The notes: generated by a model from the letters alone, not told the origin. A stretch of 64,000 bases of DNA from an uncultured bacterium (GCA_934636825.1 CAKUBG010000011.1:1-64000); one strand, 5' to 3'; positions 44,408 to 53,910 are shown, counted from the stretch's first letter. Numbers and translations are program-made.

Positions 44408-47260
44408 TCAATCGTGCAAATGGACTTTATAGCCGAAACGACGTTGCAAAACGTTAAGCAAAGCTGGCATAAATATAGCCGAGCTTAATAAATTGGCTCC
44501 TACGCCCAGAGTCATCACCAAGCCCAAAGTAGCTACGCCCTGATGGTTGGCAATAATCATAGTTGCAAAACCAATCATAGTAGTTAAAGCTGATAATGTG
44601 ATGGAAGGGCCGGTTGAATGGCTAAAAATGCCAGCCCCACCTTCTTCAGAAACTCGGTGAATAATGTGAATGCCAAAGACTAAACCAATTCCCAAAATTA
44701 GAGGCAAAGCTAAAAAGTTGGCGCTATTGAAATCGCAATGCAATATTCCCATCATGCCAACCATCCAGACAATACCTAGCACTTTAGGCAATAAAGCTAA
44801 TAAAGCTACGCCCAGTTTGCGGAAATGGATAAAAAGCAATACCCAAATGGCACATAGAGCCCAAGTACCAGCTTTTTCGTTGGATTCACGCAACTCCTGA
44901 CAATCGTAATAGCTCATAATAGGCATGCCAACCACTTTGGGATCGACGCTTTGAACTTCGCGCACAAAACGTTCTTGGGCTGGACGTTCCCAAATATTTT
45001 CTTTGGGGAAAATGCGCACTTGAATAAGTCCAGTGCGGCCTATTTCACGATTTCTCAAATCGTCCGGAATATCATTTACAGTTAAAGGCGGCGTATCTTT
45101 TTGCACATGCAAAAACTTTATAATATCGGCCAAACTTTGGTAAAAATTGTCTTCAAAAGCATTCAAGCCTTCTTCAATAGGGCCAGGTCCCATAGAAGAC
45201 ATTATCGAAAAAAGTTTATCAATTTTTATTTCTAAACGTTTGGCTGCTTGGCTAACTTCCGAAGAAGAGCTTCTTTGCAACTTGTGCAAAACTGAGCGCA
45301 TTTCTTGGTCACTACTTTCGATCGAATTGCCCAAAGAACGAAAAGAAGTTATGCGACTTTGCTCAGGATCGCGATAAATTGTGCCAGGCACGGGAATAGA
45401 CGAAACATCTTCAGCTATTTCCTTTAAATAAGGATACTTTTCCTTGTAATTTACAGGAATCATCATAGCCACAGTTTCTACGTCGGAAACGGTAGGCAAT
45501 TGGGAAAACTTTTCGGCTAATCGACAAGCCGTAGGCACATCTTCAGCCAAGGAAATACCGCAAAGAAGTGAATGCTCACTAGCATTTATTAAGTGCATTT
45601 CGGTGCGTACAGATTGTAAGCCCTTAGCTTGCAAATTGAGCAAGTTGTAGTCGTAGCTGACATTTTTGCCATACCAAAGGGCAACCAAAGTGATTACCAA
45701 ACCAACAATCACTACGCCCTCGGAGCGATTGAGCAACCACTTTTCTACATTGGCCAAAAAGGCAAAACGAGAGATACCTTTTGCTTCATAAACTTTATTT
45801 TTATCTTCAGTTAGGAAAATAAGTGAAGGTAAAATAAGCATCATGGACAGGTAACAAAGCAAAATGCCACTACCGGCAATAATGCCCAATTCGGCAATAC
45901 CAGTAAAGTCGGTGAAAGCCAATACATAAAAGGCCAAAGCCGTACTTACGGCGCCAGTTAAGTTTTCGTAGCCAGCGCCACGCATAGTTGCTTGCATAGC
46001 GGCTAAAATATCGGCTGTTTTGGCCCTTTCTTCATCATAGCGATAGAGAAAATGGATACCAAAGTCGATACCTAATCCCATTAAAATGGTAGTAAAAGTT
46101 ACCGTAAGTAAGTTCAAGTGGCCGATAGCCAACGTAGTAAAAGCCATAGTCCAGCCAATACCTACTATTAAGCCCAAAACGGCCATCAAAGGCTTAAAAA
46201 TTTCTCGGAAAGCCCAAATAAAAATAATGGCAATCAGAACTAAAGAAAGAATAGCCGACTGAGTAGAATCGGCTGTGGAAGAATCAGCTTCATCAACATT
46301 GAGAACTAATTCACCAGTTAGACCGACTAATACGTCGGTGTGCGAGCGCTCCAATACTTCCAAAATTTCTCTGATACGGCTGACCGCCCTATTTATGGAA
46401 ACATCTTGGCCCTCATTGTCGCGATAAACTGGACGACAAAGCAAAGCATAAAATCGACCGTTGGCAATGGTATTGTACTGGAGGATCTTATCCTGGGAAA
46501 ACATACTGCTAATGGCAGATTCATTTTCGCTGCCTTCTTGGCCCAATTGCTCGAGCATAATATCAGCCCAAGGAGAGACGAATTGGCCTCTTCCTCTAGT
46601 TTCCATACTCTGAGTAAAAAGATCGAGAAAACGCTCAGCTGTAGGCAATACTCCTTTTAGCTTATCTGGATTCAGTTCACTAGAATTGCCCATTTCACGA
46701 GAAAGCTGAGGAGCTTTTTGCATAAGATCAGCTAAGCCACCAGAAGAGGCCAAGGCTTTTAGTCCAGGACCATAATCTTTTAATTGCTGGGCTATTTCAC
46801 GCAATTGCTGCGGTTCCAGATAATGCAAAGCATAATTGCGCAAAAAAGTGACGTCTACTTTTTCAAAGACATCCTTAAAAATATCAGGCTCTTCCCGCAA
46901 ACGCTGAGCCAAGTCATCAACAAAGGCTTGACGCTCGGCGGCAGTTCCATCTTCCACAATCACGACAATATCTTCAGAGCGCGGGAAATCGTTAGTGTAA
47001 CGATCTTGTTCAGCTTGTAATCCGGCTGAACGCTTAATTAAGTTGGCTTGATCGGCATCAAAAGCAAGGTATTTGGCCGTATAAGCCATACCTAGAAGAC
47101 AACTTACAATACCTACAATTATAATCAGACGTGGAAAATGGAAAGAAAACTCGGCCAACTTGCCCAACATTTTATAAGTAAATGCTTCTTTGTTGACAGA
47201 GCCTTGAGACGCCGCCTTTTCTTCTGCAGCTAACGCTTTATCGGAGCCTTTTAAATCCAT
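44408..47260 (-). CDS. MMPL/RND-superfamily membrane exporter (HpnN-like)
   Basis: A 950-residue RND-type transporter with two halves, each an N-terminal helix, a large extracytoplasmic domain and five further helices. The first half has the MMPL proton-relay helix GLGIDFGIHFLYRYDEE (about residues 393-409), and the second LGIGLVFGIHIIHRVSEEGG (about 850). Overall size and motifs match HpnN and other lipid exporters. No hopanoid synthesis gene is nearby, so the substrate may be another lipid or polyprenyl metabolite. It overlaps almost directly with the radical SAM gene (3-base gap), so their roles are probably linked. Confidence 0.9.
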   Translation of the reverse strand: MDLKGSDKALAAEEKAASQGSVNKEAFTYKMLGKLAEFSFHFPRLIIIVGIVSCLLGMAYTAKYLAFDADQANLIKRSAGLQAEQDRYTNDFPRSEDIVVIVEDGTAAERQAFVDDLAQRLREEPDIFKDVFEKVDVTFLRNYALHYLEPQQLREIAQQLKDYGPGLKALASSGGLADLMQKAPQLSREMGNSSELNPDKLKGVLPTAERFLDLFTQSMETRGRGQFVSPWADIMLEQLGQEGSENESAISSMFSQDKILQYNTIANGRFYALLCRPVYRDNEGQDVSINRAVSRIREILEVLERSHTDVLVGLTGELVLNVDEADSSTADSTQSAILSLVLIAIIFIWAFREIFKPLMAVLGLIVGIGWTMAFTTLAIGHLNLLTVTFTTILMGLGIDFGIHFLYRYDEERAKTADILAAMQATMRGAGYENLTGAVSTALAFYVLAFTDFTGIAELGIIAGSGILLCYLSMMLILPSLIFLTEDKNKVYEAKGISRFAFLANVEKWLLNRSEGVVIVGLVITLVALWYGKNVSYDYNLLNLQAKGLQSVRTEMHLINASEHSLLCGISLAEDVPTACRLAEKFSQLPTVSDVETVAMMIPVNYKEKYPYLKEIAEDVSSIPVPGTIYRDPEQSRITSFRSLGNSIESSDQEMRSVLHKLQRSSSSEVSQAAKRLEIKIDKLFSIMSSMGPGPIEEGLNAFEDNFYQSLADIIKFLHVQKDTPPLTVNDIPDDLRNREIGRTGLIQVRIFPKENIWERPAQERFVREVQSVDPKVVGMPIMSYYDCQELRESNEKAGTWALCAIWVLLFIHFRKLGVALLALLPKVLGIVWMVGMMGILHCDFNSANFLALPLILGIGLVFGIHIIHRVSEEGGAGIFSHSTGPSITLSALTTMIGFATMIIANHQGVATLGLVMTLGVGANLLSSAIFMPALLNVLQRRFGYKVHLHD

Positions 47261-47263
47261 AAT

Positions 47264-48349
47264 TTAGAGGGTATCCAACCAATGGGCGTTTTCTAAAACC
47301 GCCCCTATCGAATGCAAGTTTCTAACATTGAAAATATGCTGAGCGCTGAGCTTCCAACGACCACAGCAAGCAGCATGTACGGCATCGGCCACCGAAACGG
47401 CGCAATGTTGCATAACGCTAGCGTCACGATAGCAATCGATCATACACTCTGTACAACCGTCGCGTATAATCTGGCTGCCATTAAATTCACAGACATGGCA
47501 CATAGGACGACGCCAGTTGCAGCAACGCCATAATTGCAATTCCCAGTCTAAATAGAATTGCTTAAAGCCTCCCAAGCAAACAAACTCTTGTGGCTCTTTG
47601 TTGAGATAGCGATGCATATCCATCATGGAGGCAGTGGGATTGAGCACTCGATAAGACTTCTTCAGAGCAATAACTTCATCAATCAGATGGTGCATTTCTT
47701 CCGGAGTATAATTTACTAAATCGGAATCTTTGCAACCAAGGTAGTTTGAGTCTAAGTTGATTAAAGGGAAAGAGAAAGTGACCGCTTCAAATCCCATACG
47801 ATCCAAAGTACGGGGCAGTTCTTTAAGATCGCCCAAAATTTTGCTTAAAGTGACTGAAGCTACGCGTCCCACCTTATGTTGGGCAAAGATACGGTTGGCC
47901 TCCGTAATACGTTCGGTAACACCAGGCAAACCGCGATTCTTTTCACTGACAGATGGATCGACCGAATCAACCGAGATTATGACTTCTTTTAAGCCATTCC
48001 CGATTAAAGAATTGACTTTATCGGTAGATAAAGTAGATCCATTGGTCACAATCAAACTATCCATGCCCAAATCGCGGCAATGAGCCATAAATTCTTCCAA
48101 ATTGGGATTTAAAGTAGGCTCTCCACCGGTAAAAATTAAAAAACGTACTCCATTGCGGTATAGACAATCGATAGCATTCAAACCGGCTGACAACTTAACC
48201 AAAGTTTTCGGATTCTTATCATTTTTGGCTTGTTCTCTGGAGAAATTGCAAAACTCACATTTAGCGTTGCAAGCATTGGTAATGGCAAACTGACAAGTAG
48301 AGGGGCCACCATCTAAAAATACTTGACTGATAATCTCTTTCCAATTCAC
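47264..48349 (-). CDS. Radical SAM enzyme with cysteine-rich C-terminus
   Basis: A 361-residue radical SAM protein. The cluster motif CNAKCEFC (Cys27, Cys31, Cys34) and the SAM-binding strand IFTGGEPTLNP are clear. Beyond residue 255 it is rich in Cys (CLGG, RCCNWRRPMCHVCEF, GCTECMIDC), like a SPASM/Twitch auxiliary-cluster domain. The substrate is unknown. Because it is tightly linked to a lipid-type exporter and a small SMR-like protein, it may modify the exported product. Confidence 0.92.
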   Translation of the reverse strand: MNWKEIISQVFLDGGPSTCQFAITNACNAKCEFCNFSREQAKNDKNPKTLVKLSAGLNAIDCLYRNGVRFLIFTGGEPTLNPNLEEFMAHCRDLGMDSLIVTNGSTLSTDKVNSLIGNGLKEVIISVDSVDPSVSEKNRGLPGVTERITEANRIFAQHKVGRVASVTLSKILGDLKELPRTLDRMGFEAVTFSFPLINLDSNYLGCKDSDLVNYTPEEMHHLIDEVIALKKSYRVLNPTASMMDMHRYLNKEPQEFVCLGGFKQFYLDWELQLWRCCNWRRPMCHVCEFNGSQIIRDGCTECMIDCYRDASVMQHCAVSVADAVHAACCGRWKLSAQHIFNVRNLHSIGAVLENAHWLDTL

Positions 48350-48430
48350 TGATTATTCCTCCGCCGATCTTTGTGTAAAATCGGTCTGCATTTTTCTCAT
48401 AAAGGCATACAATACAGGCGGTCAGCCGTA

Positions 48431-48799
48431 CTAAGAAAGCACAACCACCACTATGCCGCAAAAAATTATCAAAGTCCCCGCCCAGCGCAAAGGCGAAACG
48501 TGCTCTTGTAAATATATTTTGGCCAAAAAAGCGTTGATTATATAATTTAAAGCCGTTAAAGGCAGAAGCAAAGAAAGATCGGCCATAGAGAGCATAGCTA
48601 ACCACAAGAAGAAAGACACGGTTAAAAGGCCTGCTCCTATTAAGACATTGCCATTGGTGATAACGGCACAAACTACACGCCAAATATCACGCAAGCTATG
48701 GATTGAAGAATCTACAGAGCGCATTCCTTTCGACACAAAAATATCCGCAACAGCCGTAACGCTGACGCCGGTTAAAATAAGAAGTAAAACTTTCAACAT
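48431..48799 (-). CDS. Small EamA/SMR-type membrane protein
   Basis: A 122-residue protein with four hydrophobic helices, starting at ATG 48799 with AGGGAG upstream; the frame is open 16 codons further but without a site. Motifs (LTALNYIINAFLAKIYLQEHVSPLRWAGTLIIF) match the C-terminal repeat of drug/metabolite transporters or ArnE-like small flippases. It heads the radical SAM-MMPL operon, with an 81-base gap to the next gene. Confidence 0.85.
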   Translation of the reverse strand: MLKVLLLILTGVSVTAVADIFVSKGMRSVDSSIHSLRDIWRVVCAVITNGNVLIGAGLLTVSFFLWLAMLSMADLSLLLPLTALNYIINAFLAKIYLQEHVSPLRWAGTLIIFCGIVVVVLS

Positions 48800-49010
48800 G
48801 ATCGCGCTCCCTTCGCTCCCGATACTTTTTCCGCCTTCTGAAAGCACAAGCGGCGCAATTCTGTACTTATGCTGGGCGGCCTACCATTTTTCAGCAACAA
48901 GAAAGTAACATTTTTTCCAGCATTAAGGGCCTAGACAGGTATTTCCCCAGCTTTTAAAGAAGAGTTTATAGATCATAAAGTTTACACTTGACGAAGGGAA
49001 AAAATTAGCT

Positions 49011-50267
49011 TTGCGCAAGCTCGTATTATTGCTTTCGGCTCTTGTCTTGGCGGTCGGGCTAAACTATACCGGTTTTACCGAAAATGCCATAGCTCAAGAA
49101 AATTCTTCTAATAACTCTCTAATTCTGATTCAGTCTGAAATTGCCGGCACGGAAGTTTTCGGCAGCGGCGTCATTGTACTGACCGGCCGTGAAAATTGTC
49201 AGGCCGTAACCAGCTACGAAGCCATTAAGGGAGCTTCCAGAATTACGGCTTTAGCTGCCGGCTATTCCCCAGTGCCCGCGAAGATTCTGCGTTTTGCTCC
49301 GGACGCCAATTTGGCTTTGCTGGAAATTCCTATTCCGGCTCTGCCAGCGGCCAAACTCGGAGACAGTGAAGTTGTAAAAAATGATACTCCTGTAGCCATT
49401 TCTTACGCTTCTCCGGTTTTGAGCGGCAACGTAGCCACTTCTTTCGACGGCGGCAAACGCGGCGGCACAGTCATTGACGTCATCAATCGTCCCGGCGGTT
49501 CAGTCATGCGTCTCAAATTGTCAGGGCCTTTGCAAGACGACACCAGCGGTGCTCCTGTTTATTTACCCAATACCAATGAGCTGATAGCGATTTCCCTTTC
49601 TATAGAAGCGGCTTCCGGTCATAATGATATGCGCTTTGCAATTCCTATTGCCATGGCTGGTGCTCTCTCTCCCAATATTAAATCTTCTTCAGACTCTATT
49701 GCCAATATCAGAGTATTGGATGGCGAAGACGCTCCCGTCCTTGAAGGCGGAAATGATAAAGGCGCCAATGACGAAGAAGGAAGCCCTTTAATTCCCATTA
49801 TCGTAGGTGTAGTCGTAGTTGTAGTATTAGGTGGTGTTGCCTACTTTGTTTTGGGAGGCAAAAAGAACAAAGCTGTCGAGCCTTTCTCAGTCTTGCCTAT
49901 TTTACCTGAAGATACTCCTATGGCTTTTGTTACTGCCGAAGGTAGTATTCTCCCCTTCACTAAAGATTCAGTTATCGTCGGACGTTCCGAAAGCAGCGAT
50001 TGGTGTTTCCCTGAATCCAGCGTTTCCGGACGTCACGCCCGCATTCGTAAGAGCCGCGACGGCTCCAGCTACGAATTGGAAGATTTAGGCAGCAGCTACG
50101 GCACTTTCATTCGTGGTCGACGTGTAGGCCGCAGCGACGTTATCCATCCCGGAGACATAATCCGTTTTGGAGACGTAACCCAAATAAAACTTCTTACCAG
50201 AGCTGAATCTCAAGCGAAAAATGCTCTTAACGCAGCTAAGCTTGAAGGAGAAGATGAAGATCAATAA
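49011..50267 (+). CDS. Membrane-anchored pseudo-trypsin with cytoplasmic FHA domain
   Basis: A 418-residue protein. It has a signal peptide or anchor (residues 1-29), a trypsin/HtrA-like beta domain (about 37-225), an acidic linker, a membrane helix (about 259-283) and an FHA domain (about 315-395). The protease residues read GSG (51-53), then SYEA where T-N-x-H is expected, so the catalytic His is Glu70. Asp98 is kept (APDANLALLEI), and the Ser site is DTSGAP (Ser179) instead of GNSGGP. The protease part is therefore predicted inactive. The FHA domain is complete (VGRSESSDW, SSVSGRHARI, DLGSSYGTF) and should bind phosphothreonine. The start is TTG 49011. A kinase is encoded 1.3 kb downstream. 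Confidence 0.88.
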   Translation: MRKLVLLLSALVLAVGLNYTGFTENAIAQENSSNNSLILIQSEIAGTEVFGSGVIVLTGRENCQAVTSYEAIKGASRITALAAGYSPVPAKILRFAPDANLALLEIPIPALPAAKLGDSEVVKNDTPVAISYASPVLSGNVATSFDGGKRGGTVIDVINRPGGSVMRLKLSGPLQDDTSGAPVYLPNTNELIAISLSIEAASGHNDMRFAIPIAMAGALSPNIKSSSDSIANIRVLDGEDAPVLEGGNDKGANDEEGSPLIPIIVGVVVVVVLGGVAYFVLGGKKNKAVEPFSVLPILPEDTPMAFVTAEGSILPFTKDSVIVGRSESSDWCFPESSVSGRHARIRKSRDGSSYELEDLGSSYGTFIRGRRVGRSDVIHPGDIIRFGDVTQIKLLTRAESQAKNALNAAKLEGEDEDQ

Positions 50268-50310
50268 GGAATAGGCGCTGCCCCCAAGGGGCGGCCATCC
50301 TGCAATCCAA

Positions 50311-50347
50311 AGCCTCAAGGGGGAACCCCTTTGAGGCTAATTTTTTT
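50311..50347 (+). terminator. Intrinsic terminator after the pseudo-trypsin-FHA gene
   Basis: Stem agcctcaaggg (50311 on) with ccctttgaggct (to 50338), followed by AA and T7. The Fic gene's AAGGAGAG site starts directly after. Confidence 0.85.
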
Positions 50348-50364
50348 AAGGAGAGTTTTATCAC

Positions 50365-51603
50365 ATGGATGTAAATTTGACCAAATATGATGTGTTTTTG
50401 GCCATCGCCGGTCGCACTAAGCCCATAAATAAAGAAGCTTTAGTTAAAACTATGTGGCTTGATGAGAGCTCTTCTTTAGAAGCAATTTTGAACGAATTGC
50501 TAAAAGAACAACTGATTCGCACTGTTCCTGACGGCTATACTAAAGGGGTCAGCTCCAAAGGACAAACATTGTTAGAGCTTTTGCTTTTAGCTATAGCTTA
50601 TGAGTATGATTACAATCTTTATTTGTCAGAGCCTATTCAAGATCTCTTAAAAGCTGTTTATAAACTCAATGCCTTTACAGAACGCGATTTGGAATCTTTG
50701 CCCGATTGGCGCTGCTATCTACATCATTTGATAAAGGATCAAATGATTTTATTTATTAGCTATGATCCACCCTCAATGCGTTTAGCTCGTACTCTCTTCT
50801 TTGACTTAATTTGCAATTATTTTGACATTTCGCCTAAAACTAAATTCTTTGATACCAAAATCGATCTCAATAAGGTCATTATTTCCAAATTGACGGCTAA
50901 AAGATTAAAAGACCGAGCCAGCATAGGTCTGGGAGCCCGCTTTATTTTTGGTTCAACTAATGACAAACCTCAAAAAGTTGGCCTTTCCAAAATGCAAAGG
51001 CTGCTGGCTTATGATATTGTACCTGAGCAAGCAGATGTCTTTGATAAGAAAGCCAAAGCTGATTTTGCCGAAGCTAAAAAATCTTTAGAGCGCAATTCTA
51101 TACTTTTGAAACGTCACCTAACTATCGATACTATCAAAGAATATCATAAATTGGCTATGGCCAGCTCAGGTGTTTCCGATATATATCGCAAGTTCGATGT
51201 AGAAATAAAAGCTAACCCCTACTTTAAAACAGCAACCTGGAAAAAAATTCCTCAAATGATGGATAAGCTTATGGATGATTACAACACTATTTTAAAATCA
51301 TCCAAAACGGTATTTGACGCTTTTAATTTGGCTGCTTTTTTCTATAACGAGTTGATTCACATTCATCCTTTCGAAGACGGAAATAGTCGCACGGCTTTCC
51401 TGTGTTTATTACATATTCTCAACTTATTTAATACAAGAATTACTTCTATACCAGCCAGTTTCGATTATAGTTTTATTCAAGCGACAAAAGGGCAAAGAAA
51501 GCGCAATGATCGTGATTTAGTCGAATTACTCAAAGAAATTTACGTAGTTATTCTAAATCAGGAAGAACTTAAACTTATGACTGAATTGGCTGCCGGTTGT
51601 TAG
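50365..51603 (+). CDS. Fic-domain protein with N-terminal winged-helix region
   Basis: A 412-residue protein. The first 65 residues look like a winged helix (LTKYDVFLAIAGRTKP, ALVKTMWLDE, LEAILNELLKEQLI, SSKGQTLLE). The C-terminal Fic domain carries HPFEDGNSR (from His334). Fic enzymes usually transfer AMP to Ser/Thr/Tyr of a target protein, using HPFxxGNGR. Here the second Gly of GNGR is Ser, and the Arg three residues later is not conserved, so activity could be altered or specialised. An inhibitory helix motif is not clear. It is 10 bases upstream of the Ser/Thr kinase gene. Confidence 0.85.
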   Translation: MDVNLTKYDVFLAIAGRTKPINKEALVKTMWLDESSSLEAILNELLKEQLIRTVPDGYTKGVSSKGQTLLELLLLAIAYEYDYNLYLSEPIQDLLKAVYKLNAFTERDLESLPDWRCYLHHLIKDQMILFISYDPPSMRLARTLFFDLICNYFDISPKTKFFDTKIDLNKVIISKLTAKRLKDRASIGLGARFIFGSTNDKPQKVGLSKMQRLLAYDIVPEQADVFDKKAKADFAEAKKSLERNSILLKRHLTIDTIKEYHKLAMASSGVSDIYRKFDVEIKANPYFKTATWKKIPQMMDKLMDDYNTILKSSKTVFDAFNLAAFFYNELIHIHPFEDGNSRTAFLCLLHILNLFNTRITSIPASFDYSFIQATKGQRKRNDRDLVELLKEIYVVILNQEELKLMTELAAGC

Positions 51604-51613
51604 CGTTTGCGAT

Positions 51614-52516
51614 ATGGCCAGATATCAAGTAGGAGAAATTATAGATAAACTTTATCGCGTGACCGACTATCTTGGTGAAGGGGCGCAAAGTTATGTGTAT
51701 TCTGTCAGCGATGCCAAACGTCCCAGGGCCCATTGGGCCCTAAAGCAGTTGCGTCTGGAAGATATTCCCGCTGACGAACAAGATGCTGCCAGTGAAATGT
51801 TTGCCAGAGAAAGCTTTATTCTCAAGCAATTACATCACCCAGCCTTGCCAAAACTTATCGATTACAGATCTCCTGCAGGCGCAGCTCCCTATATAGTGAT
51901 GGAATGCATTAAAGGCCAGCCTTTAGACGAAGTCTTAACTAAACGCACTAATCCTTTGCGCTTGGAAGAGGCTTTGCCTATAGCTTTACAATTGACGCAT
52001 TTATTGCACGCTCTTCATAGCCAAACTCCGCCTATTATTTACAGAGATTTGAAACCTTCAAATCTTATCTTGTCAGATAGCGGTATGATTCGTCTAATAG
52101 ATTTTGGCATCGCTCGTTTTCGCAGCGCCGATTCTCTTAAAGACACCCAAGAGCTAGGTACTCCGGGATATTGTGCTCCCGAACAATATAGAGGTTACTC
52201 TTCGGTTCAAAGCGATCTTTATTCTTTGGGCGTAGTTATTTACTACATGCTGACTTTCAAAGATCCCCAAAGTATGAATTTCAATTTTCCCCGTCTTGAT
52301 ACCATTATCCCTAAGGCCCCTACTGCACTTGTAGATTTATTGGCATCTTGCTTGAGTATAGATGTCAACCAAAGACCCAAAACGGCTCAAGAAGTACGTC
52401 GCATACTTTTCAAAGTGTTGCAAAATTACCAAGCCATGCCTATTAGCAAAGGTACTCAGCCTTTGGAGCCCGGCTTGCAAAATCTCAGTCACCATTTATC
52501 TATGCTAGAATTTTAG
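51614..52516 (+). CDS. Ser/Thr protein kinase, PknB-like catalytic domain
   Basis: A 300-residue soluble kinase with all Hanks-type elements: the Gly-rich loop GEGAQSYV (residues 21-28), Lys44 in ALKQL, the catalytic loop YRDLKPSN with Asp145, DFG with Asp163, and APE in CAPEQYRG. There is a short C-terminal extension but no transmembrane segment or PASTA domain. It is cotranscribed with the Fic gene. FHA proteins encoded on both sides are natural readers of its products. Confidence 0.94.
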   Translation: MARYQVGEIIDKLYRVTDYLGEGAQSYVYSVSDAKRPRAHWALKQLRLEDIPADEQDAASEMFARESFILKQLHHPALPKLIDYRSPAGAAPYIVMECIKGQPLDEVLTKRTNPLRLEEALPIALQLTHLLHALHSQTPPIIYRDLKPSNLILSDSGMIRLIDFGIARFRSADSLKDTQELGTPGYCAPEQYRGYSSVQSDLYSLGVVIYYMLTFKDPQSMNFNFPRLDTIIPKAPTALVDLLASCLSIDVNQRPKTAQEVRRILFKVLQNYQAMPISKGTQPLEPGLQNLSHHLSMLEF

Positions 52517-52541
52517 TTAAAGCGACAGATTATACTCCCAA

Positions 52542-52590
52542 ATTAAATAAAGCTAAACTAACTGTGATGGTTGGTTTAGCTTTATTTAAT
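52542..52590. terminator. Long A+T-rich bidirectional terminator
   Basis: A 21-bp stem (52542-52562 with 52570-52590, one G-T pair) around a seven-base loop, between the kinase gene and a convergent gene. Confidence 0.8.
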
Positions 52591-52610
52591 AGAAAAAGTT
52601 TTGGAAACAA

Positions 52611-53531
52611 TTATAAAGGCAAGAATAGTCTGTACTTAGAAGAGAACTTTTCTCTCTGACTTCTAATAATATTGGAAGCTTCTTTGCCATCACCCAAAGC
52701 AACAGAGCAACTGCCTAAAGGATGTGTTTCATCGGCAGACCACACTACTACAGCTCCGGAAGGCAAATCTTTGAGTTGTTCGGGAGCAGAATCGGTACAT
52801 TCCACAAATTTATCCGATTTAGCCAGAAAATCAGCCAATTCAGCCGCAGTCTTGCCTCCCACTTCAACACCTTTGGCGCTTAAAGCCTGACCTACAGGCT
52901 TAAAGTCGAAGAAACCAGGTTGATTAGCTTTCTTCTTAATTTCCTCACCTAATTCGTTGCCGAAATCTGTCGCTGTAAATCCATCTTTGGCTGAAGAAGA
53001 AACTTTCTTAGCCTGAGGAGCAGAATTCTCTTCAGCGCTGCTTTCTTTTTCCGGAATAGGCTCGAAGTAATAGCGACCGATACTTTCAATTTGTTCGTAA
53101 GCATCGGGATAGTAAAAATGCAAAAAGATCAGACGAGCCTCTTGCAACCCTTTCAAAAGTTGGTTTTCGTCCTGAATTTTTTTCTTTTGTTCAGGAGTAC
53201 CACGATCCATAATTTTCAAGATACTGGTAAATGAGCGCACCTCGGGAGCCAAAGAAGACAGCTCAGCAATAGGTTCATCAACTTCTTCATAACACTTATT
53301 GACATAACTCGTATAAGCGTTGAAATCTGAATTTATATAGGCACTGACCATGCCTACAGTAGCTGCCGTAACTCCACTATTGTGACCTTTGCGATCGGCC
53401 GGATTAGTCAGTGAACCGGAAAGAGTTGACGAAACAGCCAACAAACCATCAAATATAGCCGCCGGAGTATTATATACATTTACTCCTATCAGCGACGCTA
53501 CAGATCCTAAACTGAATTGACCAAAGCCCAT
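52611..53531 (-). CDS. Protein of unknown function with possible degenerate NlpC/CHAP-like C-terminus
   Basis: A 306-residue protein. The N-terminus is Gly/Ala-rich and weakly hydrophobic (about 1-65) but not a clear signal peptide. A helical part follows (about 80-150), then an acidic low-complexity stretch (about 155-185). The C-terminus (about 250-306) reads LPSGAVVVW, GSCSVALGDGKEAS and YRLFLPL. These resemble the last strands of NlpC/P60 or CHAP domains (a Gly-His before a GDG turn), with the His replaced. The resemblance is weak. It lies downstream of the FHA-only gene on the same strand. Confidence 0.6.
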   Translation of the reverse strand: MGFGQFSLGSVASLIGVNVYNTPAAIFDGLLAVSSTLSGSLTNPADRKGHNSGVTAATVGMVSAYINSDFNAYTSYVNKCYEEVDEPIAELSSLAPEVRSFTSILKIMDRGTPEQKKKIQDENQLLKGLQEARLIFLHFYYPDAYEQIESIGRYYFEPIPEKESSAEENSAPQAKKVSSSAKDGFTATDFGNELGEEIKKKANQPGFFDFKPVGQALSAKGVEVGGKTAAELADFLAKSDKFVECTDSAPEQLKDLPSGAVVVWSADETHPLGSCSVALGDGKEASNIIRSQREKFSSKYRLFLPL

Positions 53532-53622
53532 TTATCTTAACTATCCCTTAGCTATGCAAACAGAATTAACTTCTGATCGGCGCTGTTTAGACAAGCTAAA
53601 CAGAAGCCCTCTATGAGGCTGC

Positions 53623-53910
53623 TTAACTCCAACTTATATGAAGCCAAGTTCTGCCTATAATAAACTCCTGACCGTTTTTTAAAGCGACGCTGCCATAGAG
53701 CCGCTCTCCATCAACAAAAGTTCCATTAGTAGAGCCCTTGTCTTCTAGAATAACTCCTCCGGCAGTAGGTTCCAAGACAGCGTGGTGGCGACTAACAAAG
53801 CGATCCACACTCAAAGCGACATCACCTTCGCGGCCAATTTGCACTCGCTTGTTAAATTGGAAGACGTATCCATCTAACGGTCCGCCCAACACTTCAAGCA
53901 TTATTCTCAT
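53623..53910 (-). CDS. Stand-alone FHA-domain protein
   Basis: A 95-residue protein that is little more than one FHA domain: VQIGREGDVALS, DRFVSRHHAVLEP, and DKGSTNGTFVDGERL are the three signature segments, so the phosphothreonine pocket is complete. Its start ATG 53910 lies just after the stop of the ClpA/B-like gene (53913-53915). Translation is coupled to that gene, so the two proteins are likely to work together. Confidence 0.9.
   Translation of the reverse strand: MRIMLEVLGGPLDGYVFQFNKRVQIGREGDVALSVDRFVSRHHAVLEPTAGGVILEDKGSTNGTFVDGERLYGSVALKNGQEFIIGRTWLHISWS

Noticed and set aside
44408..48799. Hopanoid synthesis cluster
   Set aside because: The exporter is HpnN-like, but no squalene-hopene cyclase or other hpn gene is present, and the radical SAM protein is not like HpnH.
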